Shown: positions 53,307-63,383, numbered from the stretch's first letter. The stretch: DNA of 64,000 nt from Rhodospirillales bacterium (GCA_021775095.1 JAJFII010000098.1:96532-160531), one strand, 5' to 3'. Translations and numbers: made by a program. The notes: generated by a model not told the origin, from the sequence alone.

Positions 53307-55241
53307 TTGAATTTCGGTAGGAATCTGGCACTTTGGGTAATCATCGCTCTTCTTGTCTTCGCCCTGTTCAATTTGTTCCAAGGCGCATCACAGCGTAACA
53401 CACAGTCATCGTTGGCATTTTCCGACTTCATGACGTCTGTGCAATCCGGTGATGTTCGTGATGTGACGATCCAGGGACAATCCATAAATGGCCATTACCG
53501 CAATGGTCAGACATTCCAGACCTACGCGCCCGATGACCCGACACTGGTCAGCAATTTGATCAAACAGGGTGTACGGATAAGTGCGGTCCCCTCCGACGAA
53601 GGATCGCCGACCCTGTTCAGTATCTTGTTGTCCTGGTTCCCCATGTTGCTTTTGATTGGGGTATGGATATTTTTCATGCGCCAAATGCAGGGCGGCGGTG
53701 GTAAGGCCATGGGTTTTGGAAAGTCCAAAGCTAGACTGCTCACGGAAAAAACCGGACGGGTGACCTTCGATGATGTCGCCGGCATTGACGAGGCCAAACA
53801 GGAACTCGAAGAAATTGTTGATTTCCTGAAAGACCCGCAAAAGTTTCAGCGTTTGGGCGGCAAGATTCCAAAAGGCTGTCTACTGGTCGGTCCTCCGGGA
53901 ACGGGTAAGACGCTGCTGGCACGCGCCATTGCCGGCGAAGCAAATGTCCCGTTTTTCACAATTTCGGGGTCTGATTTTGTCGAAATGTTCGTCGGCGTCG
54001 GTGCCAGCCGGGTCCGCGATATGTTCGAGCAGGGCAAGAAAAACGCACCCTGTATTATTTTCATTGACGAAATCGACGCCGTTGGACGTCACCGGGGCGC
54101 TGGCCTGGGCGGTGGTAACGACGAACGTGAGCAAACTCTTAATCAGTTGCTCGTGGAAATGGATGGTTTCGAATCCAATGAGGGCGTCATTCTGATTGCC
54201 GCAACCAACCGTCCTGACGTTCTCGACCCGGCCCTGCTGCGACCCGGCCGTTTTGACCGTCAAATAACCGTTCCCAATCCGGATATTATTGGCCGCGAAA
54301 AAATTCTCAAAGTGCATATGGTTAAGGTCCCCCTGGCTCCTGATGTTGAGCCGCGGACCATCGCCCGTGGGACGCCGGGTTTCTCGGGCGCTGATTTGGC
54401 CAATTTGGTAAACGAAGCGGCGCTGCTCGCGGCCCGCACCGGAAAACGTGTTGTCACAATGGCAGACTTTGAGATGGCTAAGGACAAGGTCATGATGGGC
54501 ACTGAACGCCGGTCCATGGTCATGACCGAGGACGAGAAAGCCCTGACCGCCTATCACGAAGCCGGACATGCGCTGGTTGGCATTCACATGCCAAAAACGG
54601 ACCCCTTGCATAAAGTTACAATCATTCCCCGGGGACGTGCACTTGGTGTGACAATGAATTTGCCGGAGCGCGATCAACTGAGTTATTCGGAAGTTATGCT
54701 AAAATCCAGGCTGGCAATGATGTACGGCGGGCGGATTGCGGAAGAACTGATTTTTGGTAAGGAGAACATCACTACGGGTGCCGGGAATGACATTCAGCAG
54801 GCAACCAATATGGCACGCCGAATGGTCACCGAATACGGGTTCTCCGATAAATTGGGTCGGCTTCGTTATTCGGACAATGAAGAAGAGGTGTTCCTCGGCC
54901 ACTCTGTTGCCCGCACGAAGAACATTTCCGATGCCACAGCGGCATTGATCGACGACGAAGTTCGACGGTTGATCGAAGAAGCAGAATCCCAAGCCAGAGA
55001 CATTCTCACCAAACACAGTGACGAACTGGAAACCGTTGCCCAGGCTTTGCTGGAATTTGAAACTCTTTCCGGTGCCGACGTAACGGCATTGTTAAAGGGC
55101 GAAGATATTTTACGTGGAGATGGCGACGATACAAAACCCGAAGGCGGACGCCGGGCTTCCGTTCCTTCAAGTGGCACCGCTAAGAAAAAAGGCGACGGAT
55201 CCTCTGGTATTGGTGGCGCTGAGCCTCAACACGAGTCCTAA
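53307..55241 (+). CDS. ftsH: ATP-dependent zinc metalloprotease FtsH
   Basis: FtsH degrades membrane and regulatory proteins. The 644-residue protein has two membrane segments ([19 protein letters not shown] and [22 protein letters not shown]), Walker [22 protein letters not shown], Walker [17 protein letters not shown] region [20 protein letters not shown] and the zinc site [11 protein letters not shown]. The TTG start at 53307 is supported by AAGGG upstream and by the [10 protein letters not shown] opening typical of the group. Its stop codon overlaps folP by one base. Confidence 0.97.
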   Translation: MNFGRNLALWVIIALLVFALFNLFQGASQRNTQSSLAFSDFMTSVQSGDVRDVTIQGQSINGHYRNGQTFQTYAPDDPTLVSNLIKQGVRISAVPSDEGSPTLFSILLSWFPMLLLIGVWIFFMRQMQGGGGKAMGFGKSKARLLTEKTGRVTFDDVAGIDEAKQELEEIVDFLKDPQKFQRLGGKIPKGCLLVGPPGTGKTLLARAIAGEANVPFFTISGSDFVEMFVGVGASRVRDMFEQGKKNAPCIIFIDEIDAVGRHRGAGLGGGNDEREQTLNQLLVEMDGFESNEGVILIAATNRPDVLDPALLRPGRFDRQITVPNPDIIGREKILKVHMVKVPLAPDVEPRTIARGTPGFSGADLANLVNEAALLAARTGKRVVTMADFEMAKDKVMMGTERRSMVMTEDEKALTAYHEAGHALVGIHMPKTDPLHKVTIIPRGRALGVTMNLPERDQLSYSEVMLKSRLAMMYGGRIAEELIFGKENITTGAGNDIQQATNMARRMVTEYGFSDKLGRLRYSDNEEEVFLGHSVARTKNISDATAALIDDEVRRLIEEAESQARDILTKHSDELETVAQALLEFETLSGADVTALLKGEDILRGDGDDTKPEGGRRASVPSSGTAKKKGDGSSGIGGAEPQHES

Positions 55242-56116
55242 TGCCGATGGCCGAGGGTCCGGCCCCGTTGTCAATTTCCTACGCGGGGCTGACGCTTGAT
55301 CGGCCTCGGGTGATGGGGATCATCAACGTAACACCTGACAGTTTTTCCGATGGTGGTGACGCCTTTGCCTGTAGCGATGCCATTGCCCGGGGCCGGGAAA
55401 TGGTTGCGGCCGGTGCGGATATTCTCGATATTGGCGGCGAGTCAACCCGACCCGGTTCGAAGGGGATTTCCACTGAGGAGGAAATTCGCCGCGTTGTTCC
55501 GGTTATCGAAGGGCTGGTGAGCGCAGGAGTTGTCATATCCATTGACACGCGCCATGCCGTTGTCATGACAGCAGCCGTCGTCGCGGGGGCCCACATTGTC
55601 AACGATGTAACGGCGCTAACGGCCGATCCAATGTCACTGGAAACCGTCGCTCGGTTAGGGTGTCCGGTGGTCCTCATGCATATGCAGGGTGAACCCGGCA
55701 ACATGCAAAATAACCCGCAATATGACGACCCTGTGAAAGATGTCTCCCGATATTTGGGAGAGCGGATCAAGGCCTGTGAAACGGCAGGAATTGGTCGCTC
55801 GCAAATCGCCATTGATCCGGGAATTGGATTTGGCAAAACCGTTGAACATAATCTGCAGATCCTTCATCATATCGGCGATTTACATGATCACGGATGTCCC
55901 CTTGTCCTGGGCATATCTCGGAAAAGTTTTATTGGTGCCTTGGCGGACGTGAAGCAACCAAAGGACCGGCTCCCGGGCTCCTTGGCTGGGGCCCTCTATG
56001 GCTGTATGAAAAAGGTACAGATTTTTCGAGTGCATGATGTGGCCGAGACCAGGCAGGCATTGATTATTTACGATCACATTCAATCGGTAACAACAGGTAA
56101 GGAGAGTAAACTGTGA
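55241..56116 (+). CDS. folP: Dihydropteroate synthase
   Basis: FolP joins pterin pyrophosphate to para-aminobenzoate in folate synthesis and is the sulfonamide target. The 291-residue protein has VMGIINVTPDSFSDGGDAF, LDIGGESTRPGSKGI, IDTRHAVVMTAAV, IVNDVTAL, IDPGIGFGKTVEHNL and LGISRKSFIGAL, all intact. It is coupled to ftsH by a one-base overlap (TAATG) and to a small gene downstream by a four-base overlap. Confidence 0.96.
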   Translation: MPMAEGPAPLSISYAGLTLDRPRVMGIINVTPDSFSDGGDAFACSDAIARGREMVAAGADILDIGGESTRPGSKGISTEEEIRRVVPVIEGLVSAGVVISIDTRHAVVMTAAVVAGAHIVNDVTALTADPMSLETVARLGCPVVLMHMQGEPGNMQNNPQYDDPVKDVSRYLGERIKACETAGIGRSQIAIDPGIGFGKTVEHNLQILHHIGDLHDHGCPLVLGISRKSFIGALADVKQPKDRLPGSLAGALYGCMKKVQIFRVHDVAETRQALIIYDHIQSVTTGKESKL

Positions 56117-56397
56117 CAGGTGAGGAATTTAAGAATACATTGTCCGACGCCACCCCGCCGGCCGATTTATCGCCTCTATTACAGGCCCTGTGGCACCAGG
56201 CAAAGGGCAACTGGGAGATGGCCCATCAAATCGCCCAAAACCAAAAAAGTCCCGATGGCGACTGGACCCATGCCTTTTTACACCGTGATGAGGGCGACCT
56301 TGGAAACGCCGCCTATTGGTATCGGCGCGCCGACAAACCCGTGCCGTCTGGCCCGATTAAGGACGAATGGGAGCAACTGCTTGTGGCATTCCTTTAA
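56113..56397 (+). CDS. Small hypothetical protein coupled to folP
   Basis: A GTG-started 94-residue protein overlaps the folP stop by four bases. It contains LLQALWHQAKGNWEMAHQIAQNQKSPDGDWTHAFLHRDEGDLGNAAYWYRRADKPVP, which resembles a short helical TPR-like pair; similar small proteins appear in many proteobacteria but their function is not known to me. It is soluble, with no signal peptide. A gap of about 125 bases precedes glmM. Confidence 0.72.
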   Translation: MTGEEFKNTLSDATPPADLSPLLQALWHQAKGNWEMAHQIAQNQKSPDGDWTHAFLHRDEGDLGNAAYWYRRADKPVPSGPIKDEWEQLLVAFL

Positions 56398-56521
56398 CGC
56401 CAAATGATTTTCGGCTAATCGAAAATTAACCCTGAGCGCCTAACATTATGAAATAAAATGTGACCTGATATTGGTAAGATTTCGGGTTAATCTCATTTAT
56501 CTGAAACAATCGGCATTTGAT

Positions 56522-57868
56522 ATGACAAGACAGCTATTCGGCACCGATGGAATTCGCGGCACCGCCAATCGCGGAAATATGACGGCTGAAGTCGCCCTGA
56601 AAGTCGGGATGGCGACGGCCCTGCAATTTCGAACCGGCGACCATCGCCACCGTGTTGTCATCGGTAAGGACACCCGGTTGTCGGGATATATGCTGGAACC
56701 GGCTTTAACGTCCGGATTCATTTCCATGGGCATGGATGTGATCTTAGTGGGTCCCATGCCAACCCCGGCCATTGCCATGCTGACACGGTCCTTGAGAGCC
56801 GATTTAGGGGTTATGATCTCTGCTTCCCATAATCCGTTCGAGGACAATGGGATAAAATTGTTTGGTCCAGACGGATATAAATTGTCCGATACTGTCGAAG
56901 CGGAAATCGAGGCGAATGTCGCCGGTGGACTCACCGAAAAATTAATTGACCCCTCTAAACTGGGACGGGCGAAACGGTTGGATGATGCGGTGGGCCGTTA
57001 TACGGAATTTGTAAAGCGGACATTTCCTCGCGGGCAGGGGCTGGATGGTTTAAAGGTTGTCATCGATTGTGCAAACGGAGCTGCTTACAAAGTCGCGCCG
57101 GAAGTTCTCTGGGAACTGGGAGCGGAAGTTATCCCGGTGGGTACGGATCCGGACGGCTACAATATCAACAAGGGGTGTGGTTCCACGGACACCGATTACA
57201 TGCGGGGACAGGTGGTTTCACACGGTGCCCATATCGGTATCGCCCTGGACGGTGACGCCGACCGATTGATGGTTTGTGATGAGCGCGGTGATATGGTTGA
57301 TGGCGATCAAATTATGGCTTTGATTGCGAAATACTGGCTGGATCGAGGTCTTTTAAAGGGCGGCGGAGTGGTTGCCACTGTGATGTCAAATCTCGGCCTT
57401 GAAAAATATCTGACGGACGCCGGATTACATCTGGCGAGGACGCAAGTCGGTGACCGTTATGTGGTTGAACATATGCGTGCCCATGGGTTTAACATCGGCG
57501 GTGAACAATCGGGCCATATTGTTATGGGTGATCATTCAACAACGGGTGACGGATTAATGGCGGCGTTACAGGTGTTGGCTGTCGTTGCCGCGTCCGGTCG
57601 CCCGGCCAGCGACAGTACACGGCTTTTTAATCCGTTACCGCAGTTGTTAAAGAATGTCCGCTTCAGTGGCGGTCAGCCGCTCGAAAGTCGACAGGTTCAG
57701 GAAGCAATCAAAGAAGGCGAATCGCGATTGTCGAGTTCGGGCCGTATACTGATCCGTAAATCTGGTACGGAACCGTTGATTCGCGTCATGGCGGAAGGCG
57801 ATGATGAAACGTTGATCGCTTCTGTTGTTCAAGACATTGCCGCAGCCGTAGAATTGGCGGCGGAGTAA
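56522..57868 (+). CDS. glmM: Phosphoglucosamine mutase
   Basis: GlmM converts glucosamine 6-phosphate to the 1-phosphate for UDP-GlcNAc and cell-wall synthesis. The 448-residue protein has [15 protein letters not shown] at the start, the phosphoserine loop [18 protein letters not shown], the metal loop [12 protein letters not shown], the sugar-binding [11 protein letters not shown] and the phosphate-binding [18 protein letters not shown] 56522 fixes this opening. It is the last gene of the conserved series. Confidence 0.96.
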   Translation: MTRQLFGTDGIRGTANRGNMTAEVALKVGMATALQFRTGDHRHRVVIGKDTRLSGYMLEPALTSGFISMGMDVILVGPMPTPAIAMLTRSLRADLGVMISASHNPFEDNGIKLFGPDGYKLSDTVEAEIEANVAGGLTEKLIDPSKLGRAKRLDDAVGRYTEFVKRTFPRGQGLDGLKVVIDCANGAAYKVAPEVLWELGAEVIPVGTDPDGYNINKGCGSTDTDYMRGQVVSHGAHIGIALDGDADRLMVCDERGDMVDGDQIMALIAKYWLDRGLLKGGGVVATVMSNLGLEKYLTDAGLHLARTQVGDRYVVEHMRAHGFNIGGEQSGHIVMGDHSTTGDGLMAALQVLAVVAASGRPASDSTRLFNPLPQLLKNVRFSGGQPLESRQVQEAIKEGESRLSSSGRILIRKSGTEPLIRVMAEGDDETLIASVVQDIAAAVELAAE

Positions 57869-57955
57869 TCCTTTAAACCAAGAATTATTGCGTCGGCATT
57901 GGCTCTTTATGGGGGCCGGGCTGGGTCGTCGTTTTGCCCCCTTGGCTACCGCCAA

Positions 57956-59353
57956 TTAAACCAGGGCAAATCCCGTGTCGGGACGGGAATTAAGAATATC
58001 GACGATGATTTCCAGCCCCCGTTTGACATCGGTTACGGATTTATTGCCACCCAGGCAGATCCGAAGAGCATGGGGGGCGACATCGCGGCCCACCACAAAA
58101 GCTTCCCCCGACGCCAAATAAACGCCTTTTTGTTCCGCTTCCGCACGAAAGGCGTTTCCGCGCCAGGGCGATGGCAATTCAAGCCAGACGTGAAACGCCG
58201 CCGGATCTGAATGCATGGTAAAAGCGGCTAGGGCGTCATTTGCCAGTTGTGTCCGCAGTCGGGCCTGTTGTCGCTGCCAGTGAATGATTGCGCGCCCGGT
58301 TCCGTCGTCGATCCAGCGGCGGGCGATTTCCGCCATTAACGGCGCGGTCATCCAGTTGTTCAAACGAACCATGCCACGCAAACTCAGGGCTCTGGATTCT
58401 GGTGCCAACACATATCCCACCCGCAAACCACCAGCCATTCCTTTGGATAACCCTGAAACGTAAAAACTCAATTCCGGTGCAAAGTGGGTAATCGGCGGCG
58501 GTGGCGCTTCGGGCAAAGCACCCCAAATATCGTCTTCAATAATATAAAGGCCATAGGTCCGGGCAATGGCCGCAATGTCACGGCGGCGTACAACCGGCAT
58601 GGTTATTGTTGTCGGGTTATGGAGTGTTGGCATGGTATACAGGGCTTTCGGCGATTGCCGTCGACATACCTCTTCCAGGGCATCGGGGCGGATGCCAAAC
58701 TCATCCATGGCAACGCCCTGTAATTGATAACCCATTTGATTGGCCAGATGGATGATGCCTGGATAGGTCAGGGCTTCCGTCAGGATCAACTCGCCTGGGC
58801 GGGCGACCGTCATGAAACTCAAAAATACCCCCTGCTGAGCGCCATTGGTAATCGCAATCCGGTCAACGGGGGCCGCCAAACCAAAGGACGAAACCCATTT
58901 TGCCCCGGCCGCCAGATGATCGGGGTGGCCGGTATTCCTTTGATAGTCCGTTAATTCGTCGAGATTTCCTGCCTCCGACACGTCGCGCAACGTTTGCGCA
59001 AGGCGATCGCCAGCCTGGCCAATGACTGGTGTTGCAAGGGAAAAATCCAATCCCCTATCAGACAAAACCGGCTTGGTCATGAAACTTCCGGCTGGGCTGG
59101 TTGCATGCAGGGGATCCAGCACATAGGTGCCCCGCCCGACTTCGCCATCGACGTAACCCCGTCGGGTTGCTTCCTGGTAGGCCCGGGTGATTGTGCCGAG
59201 CGTAACGCCCAGGTCATAAGCCAAATTGCGTTGCGGCGGTAACTTTTCACCGGGCAACAGTTGACCCTTTGAAATGGCCCTGGCAATGGCATTGGCAATG
59301 GCCAGGTATTTGGGCCCGGTCGTTTGAGAAATATCAGGTGTCCATATTGTCAT
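57956..59353 (-). CDS. MocR-type (GntR/aminotransferase fusion) transcriptional regulator
   Basis: The 465-residue protein has an N-terminal GntR winged helix (PKYLAIANAIARAISKGQLLPGEKLPPQRNLAYDLGVTLGTITRAYQEATRRGYVDGEVGRGTYV) joined to a class-I aminotransferase-like domain. The motifs NGAQQGVFLSF, YTMPTLHNPTTITMP and YVSGLSKGMAGGLRVGY, the last with the PLP-binding Lys, are present. Such regulators bind PLP and an amino-compound and act on a neighbouring divergent promoter. ATG 59353 lies just eight bases after a -10-like box without a ribosome-binding site, so the transcript may be leaderless. The regulator most likely controls the 59518-63906 cluster. Confidence 0.9.
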   Translation of the reverse strand: MTIWTPDISQTTGPKYLAIANAIARAISKGQLLPGEKLPPQRNLAYDLGVTLGTITRAYQEATRRGYVDGEVGRGTYVLDPLHATSPAGSFMTKPVLSDRGLDFSLATPVIGQAGDRLAQTLRDVSEAGNLDELTDYQRNTGHPDHLAAGAKWVSSFGLAAPVDRIAITNGAQQGVFLSFMTVARPGELILTEALTYPGIIHLANQMGYQLQGVAMDEFGIRPDALEEVCRRQSPKALYTMPTLHNPTTITMPVVRRRDIAAIARTYGLYIIEDDIWGALPEAPPPPITHFAPELSFYVSGLSKGMAGGLRVGYVLAPESRALSLRGMVRLNNWMTAPLMAEIARRWIDDGTGRAIIHWQRQQARLRTQLANDALAAFTMHSDPAAFHVWLELPSPWRGNAFRAEAEQKGVYLASGEAFVVGRDVAPHALRICLGGNKSVTDVKRGLEIIVDILNSRPDTGFALV

Positions 59354-59354
59354 A

Positions 59355-59447
59355 GTACAATATTTACATTGCATCGATTTATATGTCAATTATATAGGTA
59401 CAATGTGATGACAAAAAGGGGTACAATATGCTGGAAACGTACAAAAT
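59355..59447. promoter_or_regulatory. Four GTACAA repeats between mocR and DUF1127 (candidate MocR operators)
   Basis: The motif GTACAATAT occurs at 59355-59363 and 59421-59429, GTACAATGT at 59398-59406 and GTACAAAAT at 59439-59447. All four are on the plus strand, as direct repeats. One overlaps the -10 and start codon of the regulator gene, consistent with autoregulation; the others precede the divergent operon. Plus-strand TACAAT could also serve as a -10. Confidence 0.55.
59361..59389 (-). promoter_or_regulatory. Promoter of the MocR gene
   Basis: On the minus strand TTGACA (59384-59389) and TAAATA (59361-59366) are separated by 17 bases. The start codon follows seven bases after the -10, so transcription would begin at or very near the ATG. 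Confidence 0.55.
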
Positions 59448-59517
59448 AAATTATGCAATTGTCGTCGATAAAGCCATAAAATTCCCTGTAGACTTCATAA
59501 GCAGGAGGGGCGAGGCC

Positions 59518-59694
59518 ATGTGGAATTTCCCCTTTCGAATGGGTGCAAAAGTCGGGCGTCAATTGTATCAATGGCGGGAGCGCGCGGGTCAACGCCGACA
59601 ATTGAAACAATTGGATTCAGGCCGCCTAAATGATATTGGGTTGTCACGCAGCCAGGTGGTTGACGAAGTGTCTAAACCGTTCTGGGCGGAATAA
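59518..59694 (+). CDS. DUF1127 (YjiS-like) small protein
   Basis: The 58-residue basic protein matches DUF1127: an Arg-rich N-terminal helix (LYQWRERAGQRRQLKQLDSGRLNDIGLSRSQV) with the LxxLDxxxLxDIGLxRSQ core. Proteins of this type in other bacteria affect RNA or phosphate and carbon metabolism; function here is unknown. ATG 59518 has a GGAGGGG-rich site upstream. It is the first gene after the divergent control region. Confidence 0.88.
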   Translation: MWNFPFRMGAKVGRQLYQWRERAGQRRQLKQLDSGRLNDIGLSRSQVVDEVSKPFWAE

Positions 59695-59780
59695 TGGAAA
59701 CCAGCGAGTCTGAAGCCGATCCCATCAAGGCACCTATTAAACCAACAGGGAATTGGCGTCAAATTTCCGGTGAAAGGTAA
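59694..59780 (+). CDS. Possible 28-residue coupled peptide
   Basis: ATG 59694 overlaps the DUF1127 stop codon (TAATG) and the frame ends at 59780, encoding a 28-residue polar peptide with a PIKAPIKPTGNW stretch. Coupling geometry is good, but the peptide has no known family, and two bases later the dehydratase gene starts. Confidence 0.25.
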   Translation: METSESEADPIKAPIKPTGNWRQISGER

Positions 59781-59782
59781 TC

Positions 59783-60748
59783 ATGTCATTCGTTTCTAAG
59801 CACGACCTCCAGGCCAGCGCCGAAATTGTCTATGGCCATATGACACCAACAGCGCAAATCTGCTGGCCATTGCTGTGCCAACGGATCGGTGCGGAAGTTT
59901 GGGTTAAACATGAAAATCAAGCACCGACGGGTGCCTTTAAAGTCCGTGGCGGGTTAACCTACATGGCTCGTCTCAAGGTTGATCAGCCGCAATGTCGGGG
60001 TGTCATGGCGGCGACCCGGGGAAATCACGGGCAAAGTATTGCCCTGGCGGCAGCAAAATCGGGGTTGTCGGCGACCATATTGGTGCCGCACGGCAATAAC
60101 CCGGAAAAAAATGCGGCCATGCGTGCTTATGGCGCTGAACTGATTGAGCACGGAAGCGATTTTGAGGAAGCCAGAGTCTATGCCATCGACCTGGCTCAGG
60201 ACCGTAACCTACATATGGTGCCGTCCTTTTCGCCGTGGTTGGTCCAGGGGGTCGCTACCTATGGCATGGAATTGTTTAAAGCCGTTCCCGATCTCCATAC
60301 GGTTTACGTGCCGATTGGTTTGGGGTCGGGTATCTGCAGTGTTATCGCGGCGCGCGATGCCGTTCGTTCAACAGCCAAAGTGGTTGGCGTCGTCGCTGCC
60401 AACGCCGCAAGTTACGCCTTGTCCTTTGAAGCAAAAAAAGCCATTTCGACGAATTCCGCCGACACCCTGGCTGACGGTATGGCCTGTCGGGTGCCAGACC
60501 CGGCGGCGCTGGAAATTATTTTCGCCGGTGCGGACCGAATCGTCAGTCTTTCGGAAGACGAAATTCTGGATGCCATGGGGATCTATTTCACGGATACCCA
60601 CAATACCAGTGAAGGGGCAGGGGCGGCACCATTGGCAGGGTTGATAAAGGAAAAATCCCGCATGCAAAATAAAAAAGTGGCTCTGATTTTATCCGGTGGC
60701 AATGCGGACCGCGGGTTGTTTACTCAAGCATTGGCGCGCCAGCATTGA
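59783..60748 (+). CDS. Threonine-dehydratase-like PLP enzyme
   Basis: The 321-residue protein belongs to the fold-type II serine/threonine dehydratase family. The PLP-binding Lys is in QAPTGAFKVRGGLTY, ATRGNHGQSIALAA is the second motif, PIGLGSGICSV the phosphate-binding loop, and LSGGNADRG the C-terminal signature. It lacks the regulatory ACT domain of IlvA. Substrate could be threonine, serine or hydroxyaspartate; the last would fit the neighbouring dicarboxylate dehydrogenase. It is controlled, by inference, by the divergent MocR regulator. Confidence 0.87.
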   Translation: MSFVSKHDLQASAEIVYGHMTPTAQICWPLLCQRIGAEVWVKHENQAPTGAFKVRGGLTYMARLKVDQPQCRGVMAATRGNHGQSIALAAAKSGLSATILVPHGNNPEKNAAMRAYGAELIEHGSDFEEARVYAIDLAQDRNLHMVPSFSPWLVQGVATYGMELFKAVPDLHTVYVPIGLGSGICSVIAARDAVRSTAKVVGVVAANAASYALSFEAKKAISTNSADTLADGMACRVPDPAALEIIFAGADRIVSLSEDEILDAMGIYFTDTHNTSEGAGAAPLAGLIKEKSRMQNKKVALILSGGNADRGLFTQALARQH

Positions 60749-60791
60749 GGCGTTAGATTATCTGAAAGTTGATCCCAGGAGTGAGGTATCC

Positions 60792-61505
60792 ATGACTGAA
60801 GAATTATTCCGCGACGATTCCTATCTAAAAAGCTGCGAGGCCCTCGTGGTTTCGGTGGACGACGGGGGCATTGAATTGGATAGAACCGTATTTTATGCCA
60901 TGGGCGGCGGGCAACTGGGGGATAGCGGTCGACTGCGCCGGACGGACGGAAGTGAGATCGAGATAACCGATACTCGAAAAGATCGCGATACCGGTCGATA
61001 TTGCCATATAACCGGCGATGCCCGAGACCTGCGCGCCGGTGACCGGGTGACGGCGCAAATCGACTGGGACCGCCGACATAAATTAATGCGCATGCATACC
61101 GCCTGCCATCTGCTGTGTGCGGCCATTGACGGTGGCGTAACCGGTGGATCGGTTGGCCCCGATAAGAGTCGGCTGGATTTTGATTTGCAGGACACGGCCC
61201 TTGATAAGGACGCCATAACCGTCAAACTCAATCAATGGGTCGACGAAGACCACGAATTGGAAATTTTATGGATAACCGACGCCGAAATGGCCGCTAACGA
61301 AGATCTGGTACGCACCATGTCGGTTAAACCGCCGACGGGATCCGGACGGGTGCGGTTAATGAAAATTGGCAACCAGGTCGATCTGCAACCCTGTGGTGGC
61401 ACCCACGTCAGGCGGACCAGCGAAATCGGGCGGCTTGAAGTCGGTAAAATTGAAAATAAAGGCAAACACAACCGCCGGGTTAACATCCGACTGGCCACGG
61501 GCTGA
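60792..61505 (+). CDS. Alanyl-tRNA editing protein AlaX
   Basis: The 237-residue protein is a stand-alone editing enzyme that hydrolyses mischarged Ser- or Gly-tRNA(Ala). The zinc site is split between HTACH near residue 103 (HxxxH) and CGGTHVRRTSEIG near residue 203 (CxxxH). The GGGQLGDSG motif in the N-terminal beta-barrel identifies the AlaX-M type. Placement amid amino-acid catabolic genes suggests a role guarding against serine or related amino acids, but this is inference. ATG 60792 follows AGGAGTGAGG. Confidence 0.9.
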   Translation: MTEELFRDDSYLKSCEALVVSVDDGGIELDRTVFYAMGGGQLGDSGRLRRTDGSEIEITDTRKDRDTGRYCHITGDARDLRAGDRVTAQIDWDRRHKLMRMHTACHLLCAAIDGGVTGGSVGPDKSRLDFDLQDTALDKDAITVKLNQWVDEDHELEILWITDAEMAANEDLVRTMSVKPPTGSGRVRLMKIGNQVDLQPCGGTHVRRTSEIGRLEVGKIENKGKHNRRVNIRLATG

Positions 61506-61533
61506 CGGCCCCCGAACAGGAGACCCCTGATAA

Positions 61534-62598
61534 ATGAGTACAAACAGTTATAAAATAGCGGTAATTCCAGGTGATGGCATCGGTAACGAAGTGATGCCTG
61601 AAGCGTTGCGGGTTCTTGACGTGATCGCCACCCGCCATGATCTTTCCTTTCAGTATGATGAAAAGGATTGGAGTTGCGAGCGATACCACAACGAAGGCGC
61701 AATGATGCCGGAAGATGGTCTTGCGCAGATCAAGGATCACAACGCCATTTTGTTGGGTGCGGTTGGGTTTCCGGGTGTCCCCGATCATATTTCCCTATGG
61801 GGACTGCTGATTCCAATCCGCCGTGAGTTTCAACAATATGCCAATATACGCCCGGTGCGATTGTTCGAGGGTATGGCCTGCCCGCTGGCCGGTCGGGGGC
61901 CGGGTGATATCGATTTTTGGATCGTGCGGGAAAACAATGAAGGCGAATATTCGGAAATCGGTGGTCGTATGTACCGCGGGACGGACGACGAATTTGCCGT
62001 TCAACAAAGTATTTTTTCAAGGCGCGGCGTTGACCGCATTATGCGGTTTGCCTTTGAACTTGCCAAAACCCGCGAGCGCAAACATGTGACGTCGGCAACC
62101 AAATCCAATGGCATTATTCATTCCATGCCGTTCTGGGACGAGCGCTTTGAAATCATTTCGAAAGACTATCCGGAATGTTCAACCGACAAATTTCACATCG
62201 ATATTCTGACCGCGCATTTTGTCCGCAATCCCGATTGGTTTGACGTTGTTGTCGGATCCAACCTGTTCGGCGACATTCTGTCGGATCTGGGGCCTGCCAT
62301 TGCCGGAACCATCGGTATTGCACCGAGCGCCAATATCAATCCAGAGCGCGATTACCCGTCCTGCTTCGAGCCTGTACATGGCTCAGCCCCGGACATTGCC
62401 GGGCAGGGCATCGCCAATCCGATCGGCCAGATCTGGTCCGCAGCGATGATGCTCGAGCATCTGGGTCACCAGGCGGCGGCGGATAATATTGTCAGGGCAA
62501 TTGAAACCGTTATCCTGGAAGGTGCCCACCTGACACCGGATATGGGGGGGACGGCCAATACCCGCGCCCTCGGTCAAGCCGTTGTCGAGGCCTTATGA
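61534..62598 (+). CDS. Tartrate/D-malate dehydrogenase
   Basis: The 354-residue enzyme is in the isopropylmalate/isocitrate/tartrate dehydrogenase family. It opens with AVIPGDGIGNEVMPEALRVLD and carries the metal- and substrate-site segments LIPIRREFQQYANIRPVRL and ENNEGEYSEIGGR, and DILTAHFVRNPDWFDVVVGSNLFGDILSDLG. The SLWGLLIPIRREFQQ segment, unlike the LeuB equivalent, fits the TtuC/DmlA group, which acts on tartrate, D-malate or related 2-hydroxydicarboxylates. The stop overlaps the PhzF-like start by four bases. Confidence 0.88.
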   Translation: MSTNSYKIAVIPGDGIGNEVMPEALRVLDVIATRHDLSFQYDEKDWSCERYHNEGAMMPEDGLAQIKDHNAILLGAVGFPGVPDHISLWGLLIPIRREFQQYANIRPVRLFEGMACPLAGRGPGDIDFWIVRENNEGEYSEIGGRMYRGTDDEFAVQQSIFSRRGVDRIMRFAFELAKTRERKHVTSATKSNGIIHSMPFWDERFEIISKDYPECSTDKFHIDILTAHFVRNPDWFDVVVGSNLFGDILSDLGPAIAGTIGIAPSANINPERDYPSCFEPVHGSAPDIAGQGIANPIGQIWSAAMMLEHLGHQAAADNIVRAIETVILEGAHLTPDMGGTANTRALGQAVVEAL

Positions 62599-63383
62599 CG
62601 GGACTTCCCATCTACCAGATCGACGCTTTTTCCGAACGGGTGTTTGCCGGAAACCCGGCTGCAATTTGTCCTCTCGACGATTGGCTGGCGGACCAACTCA
62701 TGCAGCAGATTGCGGCTGAAAACAATCTGTCGGAAACCGCGTTTTTTGTGCAAACGGGGCCCGCAACCTATGACCTTCGATGGTTTACACCGGCGGCTGA
62801 GGTCGATCTGTGCGGTCATGCAACCCTGGCTGCGTCCCATTTAATCTTCGAAAAACTAAAGCCCGGCTCTGATTGCCTATCCTTCAAGACAAAAAGCGGA
62901 ATTTTACAGGTCGAGCGCAGGGGCGATATGATTGAAATGGATTTTCCGGCGCTGCCGGCTACTCCCTGTCCCGTGCCCGACGGTTACCGGGCGGCGCACG
63001 GGATCCTGCCACAGGTTTATCTCCGGGCGGTAAAAAACCTGGCCGTGTACGAGGATGCCACGCAGGTGACGTCTTTTGTCCCGGATATTGGCTATATCAA
63101 AGCGCTCGGTGGCGATGGTCTGATTATCACCGCGCCTGGCGATAATTGCGATTTTGTATCACGCTATTTTGCTCCGCATCAAGGTATTGACGAAGACCCG
63201 GTAACCGGGTCTGCCCATTGCACGTCGGTCCCCTATTGGGCTGATCGCCTGGGCAAAAGCAAACTCCACGCGCGTCAGGTTTCGCAGCGGAGCGGGGATC
63301 TTTACTGTCAGCTTGTCGGTGACCGGGTGAAAATGGCCGGGCGGGCCAAACTTTACCTGGAAGGCCAAATCTTTTTGCCATGA
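62595..63383 (+). CDS. PhzF family isomerase-like protein
   Basis: The 262-residue protein is a PhzF/DAP-epimerase-fold enzyme. The opening IYQIDAFSERVFAGNPAAICPL, the catalytic Glu in ENNLSETAFFVQ, the DLRWFTPAAEVDLCGHATLAA repeat and the EDPVTGSAHCTSVPYWADRLGK C-terminal motif are all present. Members outside phenazine pathways have unknown substrates; an isomerase of a small metabolite is most likely. It overlaps the upstream dehydrogenase and the downstream GNAT gene by four bases each. Confidence 0.88.
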   Translation: MTGLPIYQIDAFSERVFAGNPAAICPLDDWLADQLMQQIAAENNLSETAFFVQTGPATYDLRWFTPAAEVDLCGHATLAASHLIFEKLKPGSDCLSFKTKSGILQVERRGDMIEMDFPALPATPCPVPDGYRAAHGILPQVYLRAVKNLAVYEDATQVTSFVPDIGYIKALGGDGLIITAPGDNCDFVSRYFAPHQGIDEDPVTGSAHCTSVPYWADRLGKSKLHARQVSQRSGDLYCQLVGDRVKMAGRAKLYLEGQIFLP

